From the NCBI RefSeq assembly GCF_020554845.1, contig NZ_JAJCIA010000003.1, forward strand, positions 1 through 64,000: a stretch of DNA of 64,000 bases, written 5' to 3'. Shown piece by piece: positions 1 to 8,355 of the stretch (positions are counted from its first letter, which is position 1; every line of letters begins with the position of its first letter). The translations under genes were made by a program, and so were the position numbers. The stretch is from Blautia faecis (GTDB lineage Bacteria > Bacillota > Clostridia > Lachnospirales > Lachnospiraceae). A model generated the notes under the pieces. That model ran no database searches and was not told the DNA's origin. It worked only from the letters and a program-made list of their open reading frames with translations.

Positions 1-97
1 AAAAGCCGGGGCTAATACTTCAATTATTTTAGGACATTTTCAAAAACGCTTGACAGTATTTAAAATCAAATCCAAATATCTTCGCCTGCATTCACAG

Positions 98-143
98 AAA
101 AAGAGCAGAAACTTTTTCCCGGAAAAGTTCCTGCTCTTTTTCA
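98..143 (-). terminator. Rho-independent terminator after the DUF2961 gene
   Basis: Near-perfect inverted repeat with arms at 98-118 and 123-143, about 20 bp, with A/T runs on both outer sides. It lies 15 bp past the stop of the minus-strand enzyme gene and closes the sugar locus. The T-rich ends on both strands would allow it to work in either direction. Nothing else is visible in bases 1-97. Confidence 0.75.
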
Positions 144-157
144 TCTCTGATCAATTC

Positions 158-1261
158 TTATCTCGGCCAGCGCTCTTCTTTGGATAACAATTTCGGAAAA
201 GGCTGATGCGGCTCTGACTGGTACCAGTAAGCAACACTGGATACATCGTCCTGCCGTTCAAAGAGACCTTTGTGGCAGACACCGATCTGCTGGATCGTCA
301 CACGGATGTCTTCGTCAAAAAGAATCGGATCCAAAATGTGCCAACGGTAAAAACCACGTTCCGTTGGTGTATCATTCATATGATAGGGATTATAGACTGT
401 GTCGTCTTCTCTGGAATAATAGGGATATCCCATAAAAGGTGTGCAATACGTCTGTTCCTTGGCCACGCCATTTTCTGTTCTTGTAAAGCTCCAGGCGCCG
501 CCAAAATAATCCTCTGTTCCCGTACCACAGATGGTCGGATATTCTTCATCACCATCCAGATAAACCTTTAATTCTCCCTCGCCCCACCAGTAACGTTCCA
601 GGGCTGCAATGGCCAGGTAGGTACCAACGTAATGACCTTTTCCTTTTACGCCATCCAGAATCGTATAGTCCTTCTTCAGCTCCGTCAGACGCTCCCGTCT
701 CCATTGTGCATGGAAATAAGCCATATCCTCCGGAAGCTCATCATAAAGAGTATAATCAACCTGATAGAAAAATGCCGGTACTTCTGCTTCATGCTGGTTT
801 TCCAATGTAATACGGGCTTTTTTTCGGAAAGGCATCTGAAAATAACTATTGAAGCCTCTGGAAGGATTCACCACGATCGGGAGCGAATTTACCAGACATT
901 CTCTTGCAAACCCACAGCAGAAAAAATCTCCCAATGGACTTTCCACAGACGGTTCTTCTTCATCGTCCCAGTAAATCCTCAAAACCAGATCACGCAACAC
1001 GTAATAATCTTTTTCCGTACGGTCTGTCACAGTCATCCAGATATGCTGTATCACACCCGGTCCTTCCATTTCAGCCAATACTCTTGTTTCTCCTGGAATG
1101 ATCTTCTGCATGCAGGGAGAGCCTTTTCTGCCTGCGCCGAGGCTTCCTGCTGCCATTCCGCCTTTTCCCTTTTCACCTTTCGGATTTTCCTGATTGATAC
1201 AACGGCTCTTTCCCTTTTTCTGAAGCATCAGTGAATCCAGGCTATTAGTAAACTGAAGCAT
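158..1261 (-). CDS. DUF2961 / GH172-family glycoside hydrolase
   Basis: Encodes 367 aa of the DUF2961 family, now glycoside hydrolase family 172, whose known members act on fructofuranosides and arabinofuranosides. The family signature GTGTEDYFGG is present at about residues 245-254, with the conserved N-terminal segment GPGVIQHIW. There is no signal peptide, so the enzyme is probably cytoplasmic. The start at 1261 is chosen because AAGGAG sits 6 bases upstream; a longer reading to 1306 would run into the preceding gene. It follows the solute-binding protein gene by 26 bp and probably shares its transcript. The natural substrate cannot be read from the sequence. Confidence 0.88.
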   Translation of the reverse strand: MLQFTNSLDSLMLQKKGKSRCINQENPKGEKGKGGMAAGSLGAGRKGSPCMQKIIPGETRVLAEMEGPGVIQHIWMTVTDRTEKDYYVLRDLVLRIYWDDEEEPSVESPLGDFFCCGFARECLVNSLPIVVNPSRGFNSYFQMPFRKKARITLENQHEAEVPAFFYQVDYTLYDELPEDMAYFHAQWRRERLTELKKDYTILDGVKGKGHYVGTYLAIAALERYWWGEGELKVYLDGDEEYPTICGTGTEDYFGGAWSFTRTENGVAKEQTYCTPFMGYPYYSREDDTVYNPYHMNDTPTERGFYRWHILDPILFDEDIRVTIQQIGVCHKGLFERQDDVSSVAYWYQSEPHQPFPKLLSKEERWPR

Positions 1262-1287
1262 GTTTTTCTCCTTTTCCTGCCTGTCTC

Positions 1288-2586
1288 TTATTTCTGATTC
1301 TGCCAATAGGTCTGGATTGCATCAGCTGCTGTATCCCGATCCATCATACCGGTAAGATACTGCTGCATAACGGCTCCGTTTTCTGACCAGAAATCTGACG
1401 GCAGGAGACGGCTGAATGCATAGGTACTGGATACTGCTCCGTTTGCAATATAATCCTGAGTAGAAGCAACCAGCGGATTATCATAAGAAACATCCACTTT
1501 ACTGAACGGCAATGCCATATCCAGAAGATCGGACATCTCCTGTGCTTTCTCCACACAGAAAAATTCTACCAGTTTCTTTCCTGCTTCCTGCTGTTCCTCT
1601 GAATTCTGGCTTGCATCAATGCAGTAACCTTTGGAACAGAAAACGCCAAGTTCTGTATTTACCGCATCCTCTTCCTTTCCGGTCAGCGGACAGGGCATTA
1701 AACCGAATTCGTCATCTGCGGAAGCAGAATCTTTTATATAATTCCATGCCCAGTCACCCATAAACCACATGGCAACGTCACCTTTTGCAATGGCCTGACC
1801 ATCAATATCTGTGTTTCCAACCAGCGGGTCATTGGCATTATAATTGTATTTTGCAATAATATCAAAGGTGTCCATCACGCTGTTCCAGGCATCGTTGCTC
1901 TTCAGTTCTGCGGAACCATCCTTCAGACTGTTGATGAAATTCTGCTGTGCTTCCGTATCTCCCTGAATACCGGAAAATACCTGGCTGAGATAGTGAGATC
2001 CCAAAGACCAGTCCACACCGGTAAACATGATCGGAGCCACGCCGCCTGCCTGAATTTTCTCACAGAGAGCCTCAAGGTCTGCATTACTCTTGATCGTAGA
2101 AGGATCGAAAGTCTCACCGGTAGCTTTCTCGATGACGGTTTTGTTATAAACGATACCCATGGCTGTCACACAGTTGGGAACTGCATAAAGTTCTCCGTCT
2201 TCACCTTTAAACACATCGAGATAGGATTCATCTACCTGATCCGTGATCCAGGAATCTTCTGTCAGATCATATGCTGCCATATTCTCAATATTTTGCTGGA
2301 TATCGACCGGATCCATGATGGAAATGGTTGGCGCATCGCCGCTTGCGTAAAGAGTCATCCATTTCTGTTTCTCACTGCTGTCATAGGCAATATAGTTGAC
2401 CTTGATATCCGGATTTTCCTCCATAAATTCCTCACATAACTGCTCAAACTGAGCATCCTTGTTGGGCAGTGTGGTGTAAAGGGAAATCGTTACCTGGCTG
2501 TCAGAATCTGCAGACACAGTCAGACCAGATACGAGAGAACCAGCCATTGCAGCTGTCATCAACGCACAAATCAGTTTCTTTTTCAT
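1288..2586 (-). CDS. ABC transporter family 1 extracellular sugar-binding protein
   Basis: A 432-aa family 1 (MalE-like) solute-binding protein. The N-terminus is a typical signal sequence (MKKKLICALMTAAMAGSLVSG), but no lipobox cysteine follows it, so the protein may be cleaved by signal peptidase I and not lipid-anchored, unusual for a Gram-positive binding protein. The body has the family pattern of an N-terminal lobe, a YNKTVIEKAG-like segment near residue 147 and a tryptophan-rich C-lobe. A strong AAGGAGG site precedes the ATG. It lies between the LacI gene and the GH172 enzyme, but no permease or ATPase gene is in the window, so its membrane partners must be encoded elsewhere. Confidence 0.9.
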   Translation of the reverse strand: MKKKLICALMTAAMAGSLVSGLTVSADSDSQVTISLYTTLPNKDAQFEQLCEEFMEENPDIKVNYIAYDSSEKQKWMTLYASGDAPTISIMDPVDIQQNIENMAAYDLTEDSWITDQVDESYLDVFKGEDGELYAVPNCVTAMGIVYNKTVIEKATGETFDPSTIKSNADLEALCEKIQAGGVAPIMFTGVDWSLGSHYLSQVFSGIQGDTEAQQNFINSLKDGSAELKSNDAWNSVMDTFDIIAKYNYNANDPLVGNTDIDGQAIAKGDVAMWFMGDWAWNYIKDSASADDEFGLMPCPLTGKEEDAVNTELGVFCSKGYCIDASQNSEEQQEAGKKLVEFFCVEKAQEMSDLLDMALPFSKVDVSYDNPLVASTQDYIANGAVSSTYAFSRLLPSDFWSENGAVMQQYLTGMMDRDTAADAIQTYWQNQK

Positions 2587-2641
2587 TTGAATAACCTCCT
2601 TGGAAATTTCTTTTGCTGAGATATAGCCTAAATGGTTGTTT

Positions 2642-2657
2642 CCGGTTATTCAACCGG
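2642..2657. promoter_or_regulatory. Candidate LacI-type operator
   Basis: Palindrome CCGGTT-ATTC-AACCGG in the gap between the LacI gene and the binding-protein gene. Read on the minus strand, ATAACCGG occurs twice in tandem 12 bp apart. Its position just upstream of the binding-protein start suggests control by the adjacent regulator; this is inference. Confidence 0.5.
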
Positions 2658-2704
2658 TTATTTCCAAAACCAGATCTTTTAACAAAAATGAAAACCACTT
2701 TTTG

Positions 2705-3724
2705 TTACTTCTGCCCAAAGTTTCTGTTTTTCACACTCTCCCTCACGATCAGTTCCAGCGGAAAACTATAACTATGTACGGCTACTGCTTCTCCCCGTAT
2801 CCTTTTCATAAGAAGTTTTACCGCTTCCTTCGCTCGAAGAGAAGGATACTGACGGATGGTTGTCAGCCTGGGCGTCACAAGTTTTGCAAGAGGATTATCA
2901 TCAAAACCTGTCACAGAAAGTTCTTCCGGAAGTTTTAATCCCTGCGCAGAGAATACATCCATAGCCTCACAGGCATAGTAATCCGAGCAGAAAAAAGCTA
3001 CCGTATATTCCTGTTTTTTTGCTCTTGGAACAAAGCTTCTGAAAATTTCTGAACGCAGAAGCCGCTCCTCCGGCACCACAAAAATATCTTTCTCCTCAAG
3101 TTTTTTCCCCACAGCTTCTAAAGCCTCTCTTACTCCTTGCAGCTTTTCTTTCGTACTTCCATAATCCATCCGTTCGTCACAGAAAAAAGCGATTTTTTCA
3201 TGTCCTTGACTGAGCAGATACTCTGCCATGCTTCTGGCACCATCCACACTCTGACCGCTGACATTATCATAATCCCCTTCCTCTGAATCAATAAAGACCA
3301 CCGGTTTTGGCATACATTTTGACAAGTACTCACAGGTCTTTGGATTCTGTCCCAAAACCAGTACTCCTTCTACCTGAAAAGCCTGACTTTTCCGAATCAG
3401 TTCGTCTTCATTTAAAGAAGAATCGTACCACACATTTCTGTGATAAAGATGAAGTTCTTTTTCAATCGTTCCAAGCATTTCTCCACAAAAAGGATCCATG
3501 AGAATATTTTCTTTCGTTCCAAGACAAAAGCTTACCAGAATAAATTTTAATTCTTCTGTCTCTTTTTCCGTTCTGTAATCGGCAACATAGTGATAACGTA
3601 CCAACGCTTCCTCGATCTTTTTTCTCGTTTCTGCTGACATTTTTCTTGTTTTCCCATGGATCACATTAGAAACGGTAGTTGTACTGACTCCCAGTTCCTC
3701 TGCAATTTCCTTGATTGTCACCAT
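2705..3724 (-). CDS. LacI family transcriptional regulator
   Basis: A 339-aa LacI/GalR repressor. Residues 1-50 form the helix-turn-helix and hinge helix (VTIKEIAEELGVSTTTVSNV), followed by a periplasmic-binding-protein-like ligand domain with the conserved end-region VTGFDDNPLAKLVTPRLTTI. It is transcribed in the same direction as, and 118 bp ahead of, the sugar-binding protein and GH172 genes, and is likely their regulator. The palindrome at 2642-2657 is the natural operator candidate. The effector sugar is unknown. Confidence 0.93.
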   Translation of the reverse strand: MVTIKEIAEELGVSTTTVSNVIHGKTRKMSAETRKKIEEALVRYHYVADYRTEKETEELKFILVSFCLGTKENILMDPFCGEMLGTIEKELHLYHRNVWYDSSLNEDELIRKSQAFQVEGVLVLGQNPKTCEYLSKCMPKPVVFIDSEEGDYDNVSGQSVDGARSMAEYLLSQGHEKIAFFCDERMDYGSTKEKLQGVREALEAVGKKLEEKDIFVVPEERLLRSEIFRSFVPRAKKQEYTVAFFCSDYYACEAMDVFSAQGLKLPEELSVTGFDDNPLAKLVTPRLTTIRQYPSLRAKEAVKLLMKRIRGEAVAVHSYSFPLELIVRESVKNRNFGQK

Positions 3725-3788
3725 ATTCCCCTCCTCCGCTTTTCTTTTTTTACTATAACAGATTTTGAGAAACTTTTGTATCCAGACA

Positions 3789-3817
3789 ATAAAAAAACCA
3801 GAAGCTTTTGCTCCTGG
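3789..3817 (-). terminator. Terminator of the truncated rRNA operon
   Basis: On the minus strand CCAGGAGC-AAAA-GCTTCTGG forms an 8-bp stem followed by a run of seven T. It ends the transcript that would contain the 23S fragment at 3990-4090, and also isolates the LacI gene from it. Confidence 0.75.
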
Positions 3818-3989
3818 CTCTTATCTCATATACCTTCAAAACCACACACAGAAATTTATTTCTTCCATCCGAATCTTTCTACCCAGACTGCCTTGTTATG
3901 GAAGTTCTGTTCGCTTCGCTCACAGAACAACCAACGCACTAGACTCTGTCTTCGTCTTCGACTTGCCAATTGTCAAGTGCTTTTGGCTT

Positions 3990-4090
3990 GGTTAAGCCTT
4001 CGACCTATTAGTATCAGTCAGCTCCACACATTGCTGTGCTTCCACCTCTGACCTATCTACCTCGTCGTCTTCAAGGGGTCTTATCGCTTT
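3990..4090 (-). rRNA. 23S rRNA gene, 3'-terminal fragment (partial)
   Basis: The minus strand carries the last ~100 nt of a clostridial-type 23S rRNA: the TAAGACCCCTTGAAGACGAC stretch, GAGGTAGATAGGTCAGAGG, then GAGCTGACTGATACTAATAG and the terminal GCTTAACC. Upstream of the TAAGACCCC segment the similarity stops and an unrelated region starts, so some 2.8 kb of 23S is missing. Downstream (3820-3989) lies rrn-like spacer containing a small GTTCTGT/ACAGAAC hairpin at 3904-3928, but I see no 5S gene before the terminator. It is a relic and cannot make a ribosomal RNA. The family assignment is from recognised conserved 3' sequence; the exact breakpoint is uncertain by about 10 bases. Confidence 0.85.
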
Positions 4091-4134
4091 CGCATCTATT
4101 ATTGATTTTATTTTATCTTGAGGAGGATATGAAA

Positions 4135-4518
4135 ATGAGTGAAAAGAATGATTTTATACAATTACCACCAATCAAAAAAGACACACCGTCTGATGTGGTA
4201 GCATTTATCTGGGAGTACATGAAAGTACCGGAGAACTCGAGAGAAAAAGTTAAGAATCTGCTTAAAGATGCAAATGAAAATGGAGTAAAATTAAGTCATC
4301 AGGCACCAACACTGTATGATGTTGTCCCAAAAGAAGAAATTGCTGAATTTGAAGAGCTTATGCGCAAAACCATAGCTGACATTGTATCAGAAGCCAGTAG
4401 CGTTGCCTGTTGGGTGTATGTGCAGAAATATGTGAAACAGAAAACTCTTGATGAAATGCTGCAAGAATTGCCAGGAGCAGGCCAGTTTATCATTGTCATG
4501 GATACCTGGAAAGACTGA
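4135..4518 (+). CDS. Hypothetical protein, 127 aa
   Basis: Not recognised. A soluble, helix-rich 127-aa protein with a charged N-terminus (SEKNDFIQLPPIKKDTPSDV) and no membrane segment or signal peptide. The ATG at 4135 is preferred over the ATG at 4129 because AGGAGG at 4121-4126 is then 8 bases away. It starts 45 bp after the 23S fragment breakpoint and may be the first gene of the block that replaced the rRNA operon. The next gene is 78 bp downstream in the same direction, with a small CGATTT/AAATCG hairpin between. Confidence 0.65.
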   Translation: MSEKNDFIQLPPIKKDTPSDVVAFIWEYMKVPENSREKVKNLLKDANENGVKLSHQAPTLYDVVPKEEIAEFEELMRKTIADIVSEASSVACWVYVQKYVKQKTLDEMLQELPGAGQFIIVMDTWKD

Positions 4519-4596
4519 TGGCGGAATAATGGATGCTATGATAGAATAAAGAAAACGATTTGAAGTGCAAATCGGTATTTTGTGGAGGAAACAAAC

Positions 4597-4767
4597 ATGG
4601 AAGATAATAAATCAATGACTGTCAAGAAAACGGTAAAATCAGGAATAACTTTTGGAAGTGCATTAGCTATGGTTATTAGTTATACAACGTGGAAGTCTGT
4701 CGGCTGGGCGATTTTTCATGGATTACTTAGTTGGGTGTATGTCATATATTTCCTTTTGCGCTATTAA
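4597..4767 (+). CDS. Small membrane protein, 56 aa
   Basis: A 56-aa protein with a charged N-terminus (MEDNKSMTVKKTVKSG) and a hydrophobic C-terminal half, roughly residues 17-55, that can form one or two membrane segments ending in FLLRY. The ATG at 4597 follows a GTGGAGG site by 8 bases. It resembles short uncharacterised membrane proteins seen widely in Clostridia, but I cannot name a family. It is followed after 26 bp by a hydrolase gene in the same direction. Confidence 0.6.
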   Translation: MEDNKSMTVKKTVKSGITFGSALAMVISYTTWKSVGWAIFHGLLSWVYVIYFLLRY

Positions 4768-4793
4768 ATTTGAATTTGTGGAGGATAACTATT

Positions 4794-5396
4794 GTGGATA
4801 AAGCAGTTATTTATATACATGGAAAAGGTGGTAATGCTGAAGAAGCTATTCATTACAAACCGCTCTTTAGTAATTGTGATGTGATTGGTCTCGACTATAT
4901 TGCACAGTTTCCATGGGAAGCAAAAGAAGAATTTCCATTACTTTTTAATTCAATTTATAGAAACTACAAGACTGTTGAAGTAATTGCCAATAGCATTGGA
5001 GCGTATTTTGCTATCAATGCCTTATCAAATCAGCAAATAGAGAAAGCATATTTTATTTCGCCCGTTGTAGATATGGAAAGGCTTATTGCTGATATGATGA
5101 TTTGGGCAAATGTTACAGAGGATGAACTCAAAGAGAAAAAAGAAATTCAGACAACCTTTGGAGAGACTCTTTCATGGGATTATCTTTGCTATGCAAGAGA
5201 AAATCCTATTATATGGGAAATCCCAACGCACATTTTGTATGGTGAAAAAGATAATCTTACCGCTTATGGAACGATATTTGAATTTGTACAGAGGACTAAT
5301 TCAACACTTTCTATTATGAAAAATGGAGAGCATTGGTTTCATACGGATGAACAAATGAAATTTCTTGATGAATGGATAATAAAATCTTCCAAATAA
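4794..5396 (+). CDS. Small alpha/beta hydrolase
   Basis: A 200-aa alpha/beta hydrolase of the short, lid-less type. Visible are the oxyanion loop HGKGG (about residues 9-13), the nucleophile elbow A-N-S-I-G with Ser67, the acid segment YGEKDNLT and the late histidine region GEHWFHT. The start is GTG at 4794, 9 bases after GGAGG; the frame upstream overlaps the previous gene and has no ribosome site. Cytoplasmic, substrate unknown. The downstream MerR gene is on the opposite strand. Confidence 0.8.
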   Translation: MDKAVIYIHGKGGNAEEAIHYKPLFSNCDVIGLDYIAQFPWEAKEEFPLLFNSIYRNYKTVEVIANSIGAYFAINALSNQQIEKAYFISPVVDMERLIADMMIWANVTEDELKEKKEIQTTFGETLSWDYLCYARENPIIWEIPTHILYGEKDNLTAYGTIFEFVQRTNSTLSIMKNGEHWFHTDEQMKFLDEWIIKSSK

Positions 5397-5423
5397 ATTC
5401 CAGTTTGATGGAGAAAGCAAAAA

Positions 5424-5861
5424 TCAGTCATGCCCTTTATCATATAGTTTCTGTATATTTTTTGGAAGTTTGTCAGGCAACATGGCATTTATAGCATCTT
5501 CGTTACCATCTTTCATTGCTGTTTCGTAATACCAGCACTTGAATTTTAAGAGGGAGAGAGTTTTTTGAAGTTCCTGAATTTCAGTTTCAACAGCTGATTT
5601 TCTGGTTTCAAATAATTCTTTCCTTTTTTCATAGCTGGAGCTGCCTTCAGATACCCAGATAAAAAATTGCTTTATATCTTTTATCTCAAGACCGGATTTC
5701 TTCAGACATTCAATGATACGAAGTGCTTCTAATTCATTATCGCTGAAATAACGGATATTTCCCTTGCGTTCCAGATTAGGGAAAAAGCCTTCCTTGTCAT
5801 AATACCTTAATGTAGAAACAGGAAGATTAAACATTGCAGAGACCTGACCGATTGTATACAT
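5424..5861 (-). CDS. MerR family transcriptional regulator
   Basis: A 145-aa MerR protein. Residues 1-70 are the winged helix domain (YTIGQVSAMFNLPVSTLRYY, then RYFSDNELEALRIIECLKKSG), followed by a long dimerisation helix (about 75-115) and a short C-terminal tail. No cysteine cluster for metal binding is visible, so it belongs to the general MerR group that senses organic molecules or stress. It is divergent from the 5981-8117 operon, and the promoter between them has the stretched spacer typical of MerR targets. Confidence 0.92.
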   Translation of the reverse strand: MYTIGQVSAMFNLPVSTLRYYDKEGFFPNLERKGNIRYFSDNELEALRIIECLKKSGLEIKDIKQFFIWVSEGSSSYEKRKELFETRKSAVETEIQELQKTLSLLKFKCWYYETAMKDGNEDAINAMLPDKLPKNIQKLYDKGHD

Positions 5862-5886
5862 AAAAAACCTTCTTTCAAATTTATGC

Positions 5887-5917
5887 TTGACCTAAAGTTA
5901 ACTTTAGACTGTAAGAT
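5887..5917 (+). promoter_or_regulatory. MerR-type promoter with 19-bp spacer and palindromic operator
   Basis: TTGACC (5887-5892) and TAAGAT (5912-5917) are separated by 19 bp, the over-long spacer of MerR-activated promoters. A perfect 16-bp palindrome CTAAAGTTAACTTTAG (5892-5907) fills the spacer. It drives the hydrolase, acetyltransferase and flavodoxin genes. The sequence is seen directly; the activation mechanism is from the MerR family. Confidence 0.8.
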
Positions 5918-5980
5918 ATTTATATCATATACTATTGTTAGTGTAATTACAAGAAATTTTGCATATGGAGGATGTTAAAT

Positions 5981-6979
5981 ATGTTAAAAACAGAAGAATT
6001 AAAGCTGGTATCTGAATGGGATAAAACTTTTCCACAGAGTGAAAAAGTAGACCATAAGAAAGTGACATTTGTAAATCGTTATGGAATCACACTTGCTGCA
6101 GATTTGTATAAACCGAAAAATGTGTCAGGGAAATATCCTGCGATTGCCGTAAGCGGACCATTTGGTGCAGTCAAAGAACAGTGTTCTGGATTATATGCGC
6201 AGACGATGGCTGAAAAAGGATATTTAACGATTGCATTTGATCCTTCTTTTACGGGGGAAAGTGGAGGAAATCCAAGATTCATGGCCTCTCCGGATATTAA
6301 TACAGAAGATTTCATGGCTGCTGTTGATTTTCTTTCTGTTCGGGAAGATGTGGATACGGATAAAATAGGAATCATTGGAATCTGCGGATGGGGTGGAATG
6401 GCTCTTAACGCAACTGCATTGGATATAAGAATAAAAGCAACTGTAGCATCTACCATGTATGATATGACAAGGGTAAATGCAAATGGGTACTTTGATTCTG
6501 AGGACAGTGAAGAAGCACGTTATGCAAAGAAACAGTCACTGAATGCCCTCAGAACACAAGAATACCGTAAAGGCGAGTATTCCAGAAGCGGTGGTTGTGT
6601 TCCACTTCCGGTTCCCGAAGATGCCCCTCTCTTCGTAAAAGATTATAGTGAGTATTATAAAGGCAGATGTTATCATAAAAGGAGCCTGAATTCCAATGGG
6701 GGCTGGAACAGTATTGGATGTATGTCATTTATGAATCAGCCAATATTAAAGTACTGTAATGAAATCAGAAGTGCAGTCCTTATCGTTCATGGAGAAAAAG
6801 CGCACAGTTATTATTTTGGAAAAGATGCTTATGAAAATATGATCAAGGACAGCAAGTACACATCCAATAAAGAGCTGCTGACAATTCCAGGGGCTGTTCA
6901 TACAGATCTTTACGATAATCTGGATGTAATCCCATTTGATAAAATCCAGAAATTTTTTAAAGAAAACGGGGTTGGTTAA
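5981..6979 (+). CDS. Alpha/beta hydrolase, dienelactone-hydrolase-like
   Basis: A 332-aa alpha/beta hydrolase. The nucleophile elbow is G-I-C-G-W-G-G with Cys135, resembling the cysteine nucleophile of dienelactone hydrolases rather than the usual serine. The catalytic histidine is likely in [10 protein letters not shown] near the C-terminus, and [10 protein letters not shown] follows the second strand. The start at 5981 is used because GGAGG (5967-5971) is 9 bases upstream; the ATG at 5972 touches the ribosome site. First gene of a tight operon (2-bp gaps) under the MerR promoter. Confidence 0.85.
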   Translation: MLKTEELKLVSEWDKTFPQSEKVDHKKVTFVNRYGITLAADLYKPKNVSGKYPAIAVSGPFGAVKEQCSGLYAQTMAEKGYLTIAFDPSFTGESGGNPRFMASPDINTEDFMAAVDFLSVREDVDTDKIGIIGICGWGGMALNATALDIRIKATVASTMYDMTRVNANGYFDSEDSEEARYAKKQSLNALRTQEYRKGEYSRSGGCVPLPVPEDAPLFVKDYSEYYKGRCYHKRSLNSNGGWNSIGCMSFMNQPILKYCNEIRSAVLIVHGEKAHSYYFGKDAYENMIKDSKYTSNKELLTIPGAVHTDLYDNLDVIPFDKIQKFFKENGVG

Positions 6980-6981
6980 TC

Positions 6982-7572
6982 ATGACATTTGAAGAATATT
7001 TGAGTAATATGAAGCCCGGATATACTGTAGACGGTGGAAGTGAAGACCATCTGATCATGCATGAGCTGTCTCAAAGGGCATTAAAAATAACGATGGAGCT
7101 GAATAACAAATATCATACAAAAGAAGAAATTGTACAGCTTATGTCAGAACTTACCGGGCAGAAAATAGATGAGAGTTTTGGAATGTTTCCTCCGTTTTAT
7201 ACGGATTGTGGGCGAAATATCCATATAGGTAATAATGTTTTTATTAATGCAGGATGTAAGTTTCAGGATCAGGGTGGTATTTATATAGAGGATGGAGTCC
7301 TGATTGGACATAATGCAGTACTGGCAACAATCAATCATATGGAAGATCCTGAGAAAAGAGCTGGTATGATATTTCAGCCGATTCATATTGAAAAAAATGT
7401 ATGGATTGGAGCAAATGTAACGGTTCTTCCAGGGGTTACGATTGGTAAAGGTTCGATCATTGCAGCCGGAGCAGTTGTAACAAAAGATGTTCCGGCCAAT
7501 ATGATTGCGGCAGGAGTGCCTGCGAAAGTTATACGTAAGGTTAAAAAAGACGCTGAAAAAGGAGAAATTTAA
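6982..7572 (+). CDS. Sugar O-acetyltransferase (hexapeptide repeat, Maa/LacA type)
   Basis: A 196-aa acetyl-CoA-dependent acyltransferase. The N-terminal helical Mac domain (about 1-60) is followed by a left-handed beta-helix with repeats such as [31 protein letters not shown] and [20 protein letters not shown], ending in [20 protein letters not shown]. The catalytic histidine is expected in TINHME. Such enzymes acetylate maltose, galactosides or related sugars. It lies 2 bp after the hydrolase and 2 bp before the flavodoxin gene. Confidence 0.92.
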   Translation: MTFEEYLSNMKPGYTVDGGSEDHLIMHELSQRALKITMELNNKYHTKEEIVQLMSELTGQKIDESFGMFPPFYTDCGRNIHIGNNVFINAGCKFQDQGGIYIEDGVLIGHNAVLATINHMEDPEKRAGMIFQPIHIEKNVWIGANVTVLPGVTIGKGSIIAAGAVVTKDVPANMIAAGVPAKVIRKVKKDAEKGEI

Positions 7573-7574
7573 TT

Positions 7575-8117
7575 GTGGCAAAAAAAGTATTGATCATATC
7601 TACAAGTTTTCGAGGAGGCAGCAATTCTTATGTACTCGCAAAGGAGTGTGCAAAGGGAGCAAAAGAAGCTGGGCATGATGTGGAACTTCTTTCTTTGAAA
7701 GGAAAAGATATAAAATATTGTGTCGGGTGTCTATCCTGTCAGAAGACTGGAATATGTGTATTGAAGGATGATGTTGCAGATATTATGGCAAAGGTAAAGG
7801 ATGCGGAGGTCATTGTCTATGCAACACCAATTTATTACTATGAGATGTGCGGTCAGATGAAAACACTTCTTGATAGATTGAATCCTTTGTATTCGACAGA
7901 TTATTCATTCAGAGATATTTATATGATTGCAACTGCCGCTGAGAATGATGAAAGTACATTTGAAAAAGCCTACAATGGTCTGCAAGGCTGGGCAGATTGT
8001 TTTGAAAAGGCTTCCTTAAAAGGCATCGTAAGTGGCGGTGGAATTGATGCTGCAAATACAGCTGCAAGCCATGTGGATGTGATGAAGAAAGCATATGAAC
8101 TTGGAAAGGAATTATAA
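7575..8117 (+). CDS. Flavodoxin family protein / NADPH-dependent FMN reductase-like
   Basis: A 180-aa flavoprotein. The FMN phosphate loop is TSFRGGSNS near the N-terminus, followed by the C-x-x-C-x-x-C motif YCVGCLSCQ and the sheet-end motif ATPIYYYEMCGQMKTLLDR. The cysteine cluster is like that of iron-sulfur flavoproteins and related reductases. The start is GTG at 7575, 2 bp after the acetyltransferase stop. Likely a cytoplasmic redox enzyme of the MerR-controlled operon. Confidence 0.88.
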   Translation: MAKKVLIISTSFRGGSNSYVLAKECAKGAKEAGHDVELLSLKGKDIKYCVGCLSCQKTGICVLKDDVADIMAKVKDAEVIVYATPIYYYEMCGQMKTLLDRLNPLYSTDYSFRDIYMIATAAENDESTFEKAYNGLQGWADCFEKASLKGIVSGGGIDAANTAASHVDVMKKAYELGKEL

Positions 8118-8119
8118 GT

Positions 8120-8212
8120 TTGAAAAGAGTACTATTATTTGGTCTTTATATGTTAGTTTTACTTGGGCTTGTAGGATGTAGAGAAAAAGAAATTACCGAC
8201 AAATTTATTTGA
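8120..8212 (+). pseudogene. Truncated lipoprotein gene (30 aa left)
   Basis: From a TTG at 8120 the frame reads a lipoprotein signal (KRVLLFGLYMLVLLGLVGC) with a lipobox cysteine at residue 20, then only ten residues before a stop. A complete lipoprotein gene has probably lost its body. It directly follows the flavodoxin gene and precedes the hairpin repeat at 8234. Confidence 0.55.
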
Positions 8213-8233
8213 GTAGAAAAAAGAATTACAATT

Positions 8234-8277
8234 AATAATGCCGGTGCGGGATTTTGGCATCCAGTGCCGGCATTATT
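8234..8277 (+). repeat. Dispersed hairpin repeat, copy 1
   Basis: Arms AATAATGCCGG (8234-8244) and CCGGCATTATT (8267-8277), perfect 11-bp stem around a loop that contains GCGGGATT and ATCC. Related hairpins with a CGCCGATACnGGATT core lie at 26811-26850 and 42108-42155. It may act as a terminator for the MerR operon. Confidence 0.65.
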
Positions 8278-8355
8278 GATTCTACAGGGGCTTGGGGTGT
8301 AGCCACCAAATATATCATTCATTTTCGTTTTCAGAAAGTTTGTTAAGTACTATGG

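Noticed and set aside
632..1234. 200-aa plus-strand frame
   Set aside because: Antisense to the DUF2961 gene; composition atypical and no start signal.
3820..3989. 5S rRNA gene after the 23S fragment
   Set aside because: I could not find the conserved 5S segments between the 23S end and the terminator.
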